Below are positions 24,101-36,100 of a stretch of DNA of 64,000 nt, piece after piece. Each line of letters begins with the position of its first letter. The stretch's first letter is position 1. This stretch comes from Sabellastarte sp. h YS-2021 (taxonomy: Eukaryota; Annelida; Polychaeta; Sabellida; Sabellidae): positions 87,386,706-87,450,705 of the forward strand of contig OZ024934.1 of NCBI GenBank assembly GCA_964017235.1. Reading direction: 5' to 3'. A model generated the notes under the pieces. The model was not told the DNA's origin and made no database searches. It saw nothing but the letters and a program-made list of their open reading frames with translations. Position numbers and translations under genes: made by a program.

Positions 24101-27100
24101 ACCGGTATACCCCATTTCATTTTTTTTAGGTAGAAATGACGAAATCCACCAAGAATATTTAAGAACCGCTTATTGAAAACGTCATTATAGTAGGCTTTCT
24201 ACTGGTTAATACTTTGTCAAAACAATAAAGAACGTATATATTTGAGGAAACAGCTTACATTTTTACTTTATGTTCATGGTAAATGAAGTTTACAAACTTC
24301 AAAATATCTCGCGAATCCTTATTTCCTCTTGAGAAATATTGCTCATGTATGGTGAACTGAACTCGAACCCACATCCACAGATATGACAACCATCTGATAA
24401 AATCCAGGTCCCAGCTGCCCAGCTAATTGACCAGCTGGAAAAACTTCACTTACAGAGACTAAACAGCCTTAAAACTAAGTCACACTTTTAGGAAGTAGTT
24501 ATTTTTTCATCCATATACCTCAAGGGACACACTTAATATTTACTGTGTCAAGCCATGCTAGTCATTAGGTCAAACAACTTGACAAATATGACACAAAGTA
24601 CTATCACAAGGTGTGACATTGATGAGATTGTACATTTTACTCAGAAAACAATTTCTCAGAAATACATTCACAAGGAAAAATAGACAAGCTGTTTTATTTC
24701 TAAGAAGTCGCCCTAGTAGCCCAAAGGAAGGAATGAGGCTCTATTTTTTTTTCACTTCCATGTTCTTGCCAGTTTTTTTCTTTTGCAAAGTGTACTGAAA
24801 TAAGTCCAATCGATATCCCAAGAAAAGACAAATATTGGGGCGGGGGGGGGGGGGCTTTTCGGGGAGTAGCCACAAGGAAAGAGAAATCTACCAATCACTA
24901 TTTTTTTGATAGGCAGAGGAACTCACTTCCTGCTTCAGATCTAGTGTTCTAGATAGAAGACTATTGGATGGAGAGAATCAGGGCACTGGATTGCTTGTAT
25001 TTTTTTTTTTAACCGACCTTGTTTATTGTGAGTTTATAATAGAGCAGTATTAATACATTGATTGCTGCCAATGTTTTCTCTCTGCATCTAAATCCTATGT
25101 GTGGCCTTGTGACTCAATCAACTCAGACTCATTAACACACAGTTCGTTTTTCTGTGAATATTCTGCAAGGACTACTACACAAATTTCATCCAGGGTACAA
25201 AACTCACAAAACTCACAAAGTGCAACTTGCAAGCAAAGTTATATGAAGCATTTGGGGCCTGCAAGGTTATGTTTGGACTACAGTTTGCAGATATCTTTTG
25301 TGGAATTGTTCAAAGTTACAGAATAATTTTGATTACTTTGTGTTAAAATGGAGAAATATATGTCACTGAAAATAGCACTATTATGTAAAAGCATATGTAA
25401 TAATCAGTTACAACAATCCATAAATCTTTGTCATAAGAGAAACATGTCTTAAATATGGAAGGTGAACAAACTTTGGCAGAGCCAAAGTTAAAGCTCATAC
25501 CACAATGCACACCTGCACCCCCTAACCAATGTCGCTACCAAGTGTCAACCTTCTTCACCTTACAAAATTCAAGAGCCCAGACAAGCTTTTAAAACTCATA
25601 GTCAATACAACAAGGTCAAATCAAGATCACATGACGTTACACACCTACAACCCCCTAACCAATGTCCCTACCAAGTATCAACTTGCTACACCTTATGGTT
25701 TCTGAGATATAGCCCAGACAAGATTTTACAGGTCAAAGCCACTGTGGAAAGGTCAAATCAAGGTCAAACCATGACGTTGTACACCTACACCCCCTAACCA
25801 ATGTCCCTACCAAGTATCAATTTCTATGCCTTACGGTTTCTGAGAAATAGCCCGCACTAGATTTTCAAACTCAAGGTCACTATGGCAAGGTCAAAGGTCG
25901 AATCAAGGTCACACCATGACGTTGCACACAAGTGCTGTAACGAGTTGACCGAAACTCGAGTTGTAACTCGGTGGGTGATATTTGGGGATAACATTCAGGG
26001 TTAGCGAAGTACCTCTAAAATATGGAGTCCAACGGACTACATGTCCTCCGAAAAATGGAGTCCCAATCATTTTTTTCTGAGTCCAGTGTTTGCGTTAGGG
26101 TTATGAAACGTCGGGGACCTTGTACCTTATGACTCATCAAAAAAGGGGTACCACTGTATGAAAATTGGGTGCAAGTAATAATTTTTCTCCCGTAATTTGG
26201 ATACATTTAAATATATAGAAGCACTATCCAATTTCCTTTATACTGATAAATAATATGCATCTGTCCATAAATAAATTTTAAAAATATTTTTAAAAAGCTG
26301 AACCCCAGTCAACAAACTTCAGATTGAAATTTATTTTGTATAATTATTTTATTTAAGCTATAAATATGGCATTGATACTGTTTGAAAGACAAAAATTTGT
26401 AGTTTTTCTTGCTTTTTGTTTGACAAAAATTCATTGGGTAGTTCCAGAGATATAGTTTTTTGTTACAATATCCCCTGTAAATATTTTCGAATGTTACAGC
26501 TTTTATTTTCTGAGCAACTTTCCGGGGCTAAATATCAAGAGTTTCCGAGATTTAGTAAAATCGTTTGTCTCCCACGAAATTCACCGTTCTGGCTTGTTGT
26601 TTCGACTGTTTCCGTGCAGAGATCAGGCTTTCTTTCGATATATAACGTTTTGAGTAGATTTGCTAGCGTACGAAATATCTCGCTTTACAATGGTGGACGT
26701 AAACAACTTGCCAGGAAATCACTCGAAACCATTTAATTTTAAAATATAAAGCTTATCTTCAGTGTATTGTTTATTGCTTGCACATCTACGTTTCCTGCCA
26801 ACCGAAATTCGCTTCTAAAGCAGAAATATTTTCTTCATAAAAATCGCGTCCCGATGGACGCACTGACAACCGAAACTTGCGTCCAAATCTGAAATACCGC
26901 GTGTTTAACATACTCGGACGGCGTAATCGCGAACCCTGACATTGATTTACTCAATTTAAACTCGAGCTTTCAAGAAATAACTAGCGCATCGGAGAACCGA
27001 TGCAAATTGTATCCACCGTAAAGACAATGCACCAAAACCTCTAGGACCAATAATAAGTGAGTTATAAGCACTTTTAAGTTTGGCTGTCCTCACACTTGAC

Positions 27101-30100
27101 CTTGAAGGAGGGGCCCAAGGTCAAATCCGACCATGACAGAAGATTCCCAGCCCATGATTTCCTGTATGTTGGTTTACCATCCCAAACCACTAGGATCAAT
27201 AATAAGCGAGTTATAAGCACTTTTAAGTTTGGCTGTCCTCATTTGACCTTGAAGGAGGGGCCCAAGGTCAAATCCGACCACACCAGAAGATTCCCAGCCC
27301 ATGATTTTCTATAGGTTGGTTTACCATCCCAAACCTCTAGGACCAATAATAAGCGAGTTATAGGCACTTTAACCTTTGGCTATCCTCGTTTGACCTTGAA
27401 GGAGGGGCCCAAGGTCAAATCCGACCACACCAAAAGATTCCCAGCCCATGATTTCCTATAGGTTGGTTTACCATCCCAAACTTCTAGGACCAATAATAAG
27501 CAAGTTATAGGCACTTTAACCTTTGGCTATCCTCGTTTGACCTTGAAGGAGGGGCCCAAGGTCAAATCCGACCACACCAAAAGATTCCCAGCCCATGATT
27601 TCCTATAGGTTGGTTTACCATCCCAAACTTCTAGGACCAATAATAAGCAAGTTATAAGCACTTTTCGACTGACAAAAAACTCCCGTGGCGGCCATCTTGT
27701 TTTTCAAAATGAGGTTTACCATATATTATTAAATATTTCCAGTCAAGATTTTGTAATGCGGAACGTATTCTGCAAATTTAAGATCTCTACCTATAATACC
27801 CTTTGCTCTAGAGGGCAACAAAAGTCCTTGCTTTAAGTCGAATAAACGTCCCTGGTGGCCATCTTGTTTTTCAAAATGAGGCCAAAAATTTTCCCAGGCA
27901 AGATTTTATGGTTATGAATATATCCTGCAGATTTGGGAAGGCTAGCTATAATATTTTTTTTGTTAAGAGCGCCAACAGCCCATACTGAAGGAGGTATATG
28001 GCCTCACAGTCTAATGTACCATTTTGAGTCATTTTAGCAGGCCTAAGGTGACCTTGAAAACAATAGCCAAGGTCAACAAACTGGATGCTGGTACTCCATC
28101 ATGTACTCAACCTCCAAAGCCATTTTTAATAGTTTCCATGCAATATCGTCGGCATTAAGTGTGAAAATATCTCCAAAAATAGCATCAGAGATGCCCGTAC
28201 CCCACAGCCTTGGGAAATATTTTCAACACCATGAGATATAGAAGTACTGTACCAGTACAAACTTCAGGATACTTTCAGAGCACTGTCAGTTATATAAAGG
28301 TCCAAACAATGTTTAAATGGAGAAATAATGTTTAAAAGAAAGATAATGCGTATAAAGATGAAGTATTAAAACAAGATAATTCAATGACAAGATGACAGCA
28401 TTAATCAGTAAACTAAAATTCAACACTCTTTATATACATCTGCATTTCCGAATTATGGTTTAGATGGTTTGAATATTACCATGCATACAGAAGTGGTAAT
28501 ACATTTAATGAATGCTTATGTGTGGTGTTGGAGTAAAATCTGCGGCTCACTTGATGAAATTCTATCTCTTACAATGGGAAGTTATGAAAGTAAAATTCTT
28601 AATAAATTCTAATATGACTTTTGCTTAATCTGCATCAAAAGACAGACCCAAAGGTGCAACAAGATTTTAAAGGTCAAGGTCACTACGGCAAGGTAAAAGG
28701 TCAAATTAAGGTCACACCATGATAATACACACCTATAGCCAATAACCAATGTCCCTACCAAGTATCAACTTCCTACACCTTACGGTTTCCGAGATACAGC
28801 CCTGACGATTTTATAGGTCAAGGTCACTATGGCAAGGTCAAAGGTCAAATCAAGGTCACACCATGATGCTGCATACCTACACCCCCTAGCCAATGTCTCT
28901 ACCAATATCAACTTCCTGCACCTAACAGTTTCCGAGATAAAGCCCGGACAATATTTTATAGGTCAAGGTCACTACAGCAAGGTTAAAGGTCAAATCAAGG
29001 TCAGACCATGACGTTGCACACCTACACCCCCTAATCAATATCCCTACCAAGTATCAACTTCCTACTCCTTACGGTTTCTGAGATATAGCCCAGACAACAT
29101 TTTATAGGTCAAGGTCACTACGGCAAGGTCAAAGGTCAAATCAAGGTCAGACCATGACGTTGCACACCTACACCCCCTAACCAATGTCCCTACCAAATAT
29201 CAACTTCCCAAGCCTTACAGTTTCCGAGATATAGCCCGGACAACATTTTATAGGTCAAGGTCACTAAGGCAAGGTCAAAGGTCAAATCAAGGTCACACCA
29301 TGACGTTGCACAACTACACCCCCTAACCAATGTCCCTACCAAGTATCAACTTCCTACACCTTACAGTTTCCGAGATATAGCCCGGACAAGATTTTCAAAC
29401 TCAAGGTCACTACGGCAAGGTCAAAGGTCAAATCAAGGTCAGACCATGATGTTGCACAGCTACACCCCCTAACCAATGTCCCTACCAAGTATCAACTTCC
29501 TACACCTTACGGTTCCTGAGATACAGCCCGGACAAACTATTTCCCTTAAGGGCTGTGGGGTAAAAAGGCTAAAAATGGCCTCGGTGAGGTACTTTGGCGG
29601 TCTGTGGATGACCTTCAATGAAGAGCCTCAAGGTCAAATTTCTGCATGCTTACAGACGACATATATATGTACTATATATACCAGCCATAGGATGATCTAA
29701 CTTTCTGTATATGAGAACTGCGCCAAAATCTGAAAAAATGGCCAAAATCTGACCTTTAAGAGGCCACCAGTGACCTTGAAATTGAAGGTCAAGGTCACAA
29801 AACAATAGCATTCGCGGCATTGCCCATATATACCCACATACCAAATTTGAAAGGTCTAACTAAAATATTTTTAAGTTATCACATCTGAAAGGAAATCTAT
29901 GCGGCGGCATGACAGTACTGAATCCGAAGTATCCCTGACTTTTGTCCGGGGATACAATTAAAACATACACTAAATACACACAAAAAGAACATGATTACGG
30001 TGTTAAAAGTGGTATAAATGTCACAATTTTTTTTTCTTTTTTCACAAAAAAAATCTCACTTTAAAGTACCAAATAGCAGATGATTTTGCAAAGGATGCAG

Positions 30101-33100
30101 AATGCAGCCAAAGATCATGATTTAGGCAGATTCAATTGATCTACACAACAGTAGAACCTGGTAGAAAAGTACAGGGGTTTACAGTAATAATACTGTGATT
30201 GACAATCAATTATGGAAGAGTCTCCCTCTCATTCCAGGCTTGAATATCAAGGCAACGTGCCTAGCCTTTCAGGAGCTGTTCACTCATAATAACATCATCA
30301 TTGGTAGTGCAGGTACAATTGTAAATTTGTCTAATACTATTTTACACTCCACAGAAGAACTCTGCAAGTAGAATTCCCTCTCAAATAGAAGTATCAGATC
30401 CTTTCATTATATTTCTATTGAAAATTTACCGTTATCTCGAAATTTCGAATATTTTTACCTATTATCTGATGTCAGTTAAAACCACTGACGAAGTTGGACA
30501 ACAAATGCATGTTTCCAGGTTGTTGCCATGTTTCTCTTTTGACAATGTATTATATCTGTTACTGTTAGTAAGCTTCAGCATGAAATTTCTCCAGATATAA
30601 GGGCTATTCAATTTTCATGCTATTATATACACTAACTTTCACACTTGAAAACTGAAAGTGAAACCAAGCTTAATGACACTAGCTGAACAGGGTTTCACAG
30701 GAGTTTTTCACCGATACCTTTGCAATATGGCTGCTTATGGAGAATACTGTACATTTTGTAAAAGTAGAACCATGCAAGTTGAACCAGGTAGAAGTGGAAC
30801 AAGATTGTAAGATCCATTGTTTAAATTTTATTGGGGATATTACCAGGTTCTAGTCAGACTGAGTCTCTGTATGTTAATAGTTTTCAGTGACCATGTACCA
30901 AGTGATTGCATTTGGTGTAAATAACAACTTAAATGATAGGCCCCCAGCAAGGTTAATGACAGCTTAACAGGTAAACTCTTCAGTATCTAGCTTATTGGAG
31001 AATCTATAGGCAGAAATATCGGCTGTGTTATATCCCATAACCTCTAACTGAAGCAATCTATAGATTTACTCAAGAAAAAAACAAACAAGGTATACATATG
31101 GTTCAAGGAAACGGTTATATTTCACTTTAAAGATATTACAAACTATACATGAATAACACAATGCATGCAAGATGATGTACTCAGTCCATGACCAGCTTAA
31201 GGATTATGCAGTGTAAGCGTGCAAGAGTTCTATTGAATATGGGTGGGGGTGGGGTGGGGGGGTGGGGGGGGGTGGGGGGGGATGTAGACTGACCCTGGAG
31301 ATCCAGGGTGGTTTATTGACCTCTCACTCTGCATAGAAAGGTGGTGCCTGGAGCCTATGCTTGATGAAAATTGTGAAACAAGGAACCTGGGTGCATAATG
31401 GCAACTAGCTAAACCCCTGTTTTGGGACATGTTGCAAAATGCAAAAGCTGTGTTTTATTGTCAGCTTTCAAGCTTCATCCTTTCCCAACCCAAACTTGAG
31501 AGGGGAGAAAAAACTGACCACAAGCAAAGAGAAAGCTGCACAACAAGAAGAGTTTAACAAGCAAATCTGTGTTGCCTCTTTTTAGTTCATGCTTCAGTTC
31601 TGTGATATAAATATAGTGACTATGTCTCAAAATAATTCTTGGGAATTTCCTGTTTATTTTTGGGGACTTCTAGGAAAGACCAAGAAAAAAATAAAGCTCA
31701 CAATCTTTAACACTACTTCCTCACTTAAACACCTTCAAGAATTATATCTATATCTTACATCCACTTTAAAGCTAACAATGGACCCAAAATAAATGTAAAC
31801 TTTTTACTTGCATTACTTTGCAATCTACAAACTAGTTCTACTTAGTACTTACACAGCCTACAGTACCAATATACATCCACCCAAGGTAACAAGTGGATAA
31901 TGACAAGGATATTTCTTGACATTTCAACTAGTTTATTCTTCCACCCCAGATAACCACTGGATAAAGAGTGGATATTTCTGTACATTTCAACTAGTTTATT
32001 CTTCCACCCCAGATAACCACTGGATAAAGAGTGGATATTTCTGGACATTTCAACTAGTTTATTCTTCAACCCAAGATAACCACTGGATAAAGAGGAGATA
32101 TTTTGGGAAGTTTCAACTAGACTATTTGTCCACCCAAGATAACCACTGGATAAAGAGTGGATATTTCGGGATATTTCAACTAGATTATTCATCCATAAAG
32201 TGTGGATATTTCTTGATTTATTTTGGAAGAATTGTCAATGCTTTGTTTTCACAGATTTTACTTCCTGTTAGTGGGCCTATTTGATTGGGGATATACCTGA
32301 ACATAGTTTTTCCAGTATTCTGGAATTGGTACAGTTTCACACTGGTAGGATACTAAAATGGATAATCTGCTACCAACCCTTTCCTAGTTAAAACTGTGAG
32401 AAGGCAACAATCAGATGGGACAGCATAAAATGTATTTCCCTCCCACTGCCTGCCACTGAAGTCATGGGTTTGAAGCTTGACTCAGGAAAAACCAACAAAT
32501 GCCTGGTGAATCTTGACAAATGACTTTAATAAACTTTATAAACCACCAAAGCCACACCCCCAACCTTAATTGGAACCCTGGGAAATATAAAAATACTAAG
32601 GGGGAATGGGTGGTGGTGGTATGGAGGGGGGAGGGGTGGGGGTGGGGGTGTTGTCTTTGTGAAGTACATTCCTCATCTAATATCATCCAATGCCAACAGT
32701 AAAATGGAAAATTTAATAGTAAATTAAATTTTTATAAGTTAATACCTTACCTAGTGGACAGATGCATTTGTCCGGCGCCTTGCCGGTCACGCCAAACGTT
32801 AGAAAAAAACGTCCTGAGCTGGGCTCTGGCCGGGACCGGTAGTGTCCTGTTCATTCGCCAGGTGGCTGTATAGCCAACCTGCTGGTATACTGCGCATGCT
32901 CGCGCATGCGCTCTTCCTCTTTTTGTTTGGCGCGTCCAGAGCCGTTTATAAGTCAAAGTGGGCCATTTTTATCAAATGGTGTGACGCACATAAGGTGGAC
33001 TTCCGGTCGCCCTCTGTGAGCCAGATCGCTGATTTCCTGCTCTATCTATTCAAGGGAAATGGGTCTAGAAGGAGGGCCTGCAGCTGGATAGGCCGAAGCC

Positions 33101-36100
33101 TTAGTAAGCCTTGGAAACTGGGAATTAAGTTTCGCTTCTGTATTATGCCAACTGAAGAGTTTTCTACCCGGTCTGTGGGGGCGGTTTTATATTTTCCATC
33201 CCTATCCTACCACACTGGTAGGATACTAAAATGGATAATCTGCTACCAACCCTTTCCTAGTTAAAACTGTGAGAAGGCAACAATCAGATGGGACAGCATA
33301 AAATGTATTTCCCTCCCACTGCCTGCCACTGAAGTCATGGGTTTGAAGCTTGACTCAGGAAAAACCAACAAATGCCTGGTGAATCTTGACAAATGACTTT
33401 AATAAACTTTATAAACCATCAAAGCCACACCCCCAACCTTAATTGGAACCCTGGGAAATATAAAAATACTAAGGGGGAATGGAAGGTGGTGGTATGGAGG
33501 GGGGAGGGGTGGGGGTGGGGGGTGTTGTCTTTGTGAAGTACATTCCTCATCTAATATCATCCAATGCCAACAGTAAAATTGATAATTAACATTCCCAGGT
33601 TATCTGGTAAGCCTTGTCCAAAGAACTGAGTTTACAAAGATCAGCTCAAGTGTGACCTTTCTTTGTTAAAGTGAAAGTATGTCGGCTATTGAACACTGAA
33701 AACCTAACTAACTCAATATTTAATTTACTACTTGCAATTTAGTACGGTACTTACTTTTGTACTTGGTACAGGATACAGATAACCACGGATAGAATAACCA
33801 CTTTAAAAAATTTTATTAATTGAAAATGTTTACAAGCCTGTCATATTTATGTACAGTGATACCCCCGTCTTTCCAATTTCATAGGATAGTGGTATTTAAT
33901 CTCAGAATTTGTGTATTTCTATGTCAAGATGAAACAAAAATAAAATAACTATCCAATAAAATGTTTAATAATCCAAAATAACAAAAAGTTTCAAGCAAGG
34001 TCTTGACGAGTAGAACCAGTGGACATTAAATTTAAGAACAAGTAATGCAGTTTGAAGTCCCAACATGAGAAAAATGCCATATCTGTTTATTACAAATGTA
34101 CAAATTAAAGTTTACCATTACTAGAGCCCAATTGTCTGAAGATAGGTAATTGGACACTGTACTGAATACACAGTCTACTGTGTACTGGCTGATGAATTTT
34201 ACACACATATATGTATTTTGTGTTTTAAAATGAGGACTGATAATTAAACTTTTAATTTATTTATAGGAGAGATGGGTATGCATAAATGTATCGGTAAGCT
34301 TGCACCTGTGTTATATATATCTGATAACTTATTGAACTCCAATACCCACAAAACCTGTGGCCTTAATGGCAGACAGGGTGTTGGGTTGTTTTTCTTGGCC
34401 ATTCAATTGACAGCATTCTTTTGCAGCAGACTGAATAATGGGGAATTTATATGCAGGAATTGAATGGTGACCCAGCCATGTATTATCATCACAAGCTAAG
34501 CATCAGAGAAGGTAATGTGCTGGAACTCTTGAAGTAGAGGCAGTTTGTAACATTATACCTGTCTGAAAATCTACCTATTTTAACATATTTCCATTGGTAC
34601 TATTTGGTTCACCTAAAATGTGCTAACCACGTGCACAGAGGAATGAATACCCTTGTTTTAAAACCTTCAAAATGTATTTCAAAAACTAGAGTGCAGACCT
34701 ACACCTGGGCACATTTCGGGGGAAAATTTTTGTGCCCAAAATATAACCCTAATCTTTCCCAAAATGTAATCACTTCTTCCTTTAAGCCAGGCTATACCCA
34801 CATAAAATGTTTTAGAAAGAACTGTGTTGATTACTTTTGGAGTTATCACCAACACAGACAGACAAACTAGCTAATCCAAAAACATATTAACCTCCTAGTG
34901 GAGAAATAAGATCCACAGTTTATCTACCTGACTGGAATATTCATGCAAAACTGTATTAATACCTTCCAGTCCTACATATAGATATATTATGCACATGGTC
35001 CAACACTATTAAACATATTCAGCCCCACGTTTGCTGACATTGCTAGAATAATGCAACAGCCCCACACTTTTAGGGGCAGTGTAAAAAGTACTGGGTGACT
35101 TTTGGAGGACCCTGGACAGCCAGGGGTCACTTTGGACACCCGTGACACTGCACAACATCCCATGACCGGGGACAGTACAAAAAGGAAGAATTCTAGTGAT
35201 AGCAGAACTTCAATATTGGCAATTACTGACAACCAGGGGCCTCTCCAATCAAACTAAAATGCAGCTTAGTGTTTAGGATTCGCTAAGGCTCTTGCGCTCA
35301 CTTTTCATATGAAGGTTTTCTGTTTTGCCATAATGTATTTTCATTCATTTGAAACATGTATATACCATATAAATATGCATTATTACCCTAGCCATTTTTT
35401 TGCCCTAAGGGCAGATGTAATTACCACCTTGGACTCCCCCAGAAACATATGTATGTACATGTATGTATGCATGTACACATGTAACTCAATTTTGCTAAGA
35501 CTTAAAACCCATCAAGCTAATTAACGCACACTGGTGAAAATATGTGCTATTTAAAGGATGCCAATCACATTTTTATTAACATATAAAATATGGTTCATTT
35601 CAAGAAACTCATTTTCTTCCTATGAATTCGCATGAACAAGCAATTTCTTCCTTGACTTATTTTGCTGAAAAACACAGAAAAAAACCAGGGCATTCTTTTC
35701 TGTTGGGACAGGAGAAAAAAAATATCCAGGTAACTTTATCCCAGTTCTACGACAGATAAATTACTTATTGGTTCTTTCTCCTATCTCTTGCTTCTATAAA
35801 TACCATGTACATATATATAAGCAAGGGGATGACTGAAGGTCTTTAGCTAATGGGCCCATAAGGAGGATGACAAATAGTTTGATATTATTTAAAATACTGG
35901 CCAGGCACTCTATGGAATGCAAAATTTGCAGGATTCATTGGGGAGGGGGTCTTACAGCAACACCTCAAAAATTTCTCCCTATTACACCCTGTTTGTATAT
36001 ATCTCTGGGCCCATATTCATGACAGGTCTCAATTTTTTTTTGCTTAGACCAGTCTTAAAGTTATGACTTTAAGATTTCTCTTAACTTGGGATTTACAAAA

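Noticed and set aside
26416-26736. 106-codon open frame in the large SHOC2 intron
   Set aside because: No domain, no conserved motif, composition like the surrounding intron, and not explained by a repeat; most likely chance.
28670-29535. Regularly spaced repeats resembling a CRISPR array
   Set aside because: Units are ~145 bp, contiguous with no unique spacers, and dispersed in several elements in an intron of an animal gene.
31842-32284. Open frames of 116 and 122 codons on opposite strands
   Set aside because: They run through the 63-bp minisatellite; a period divisible by three keeps both strands open without any coding constraint.
32338-33579. Interpreting the 368-bp repeats as LTRs of a short retrotransposon
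   Set aside because: No TG...CA ends, primer-binding site or polypurine tract at the proper places, and the insert is a recognisable DIRS remnant.
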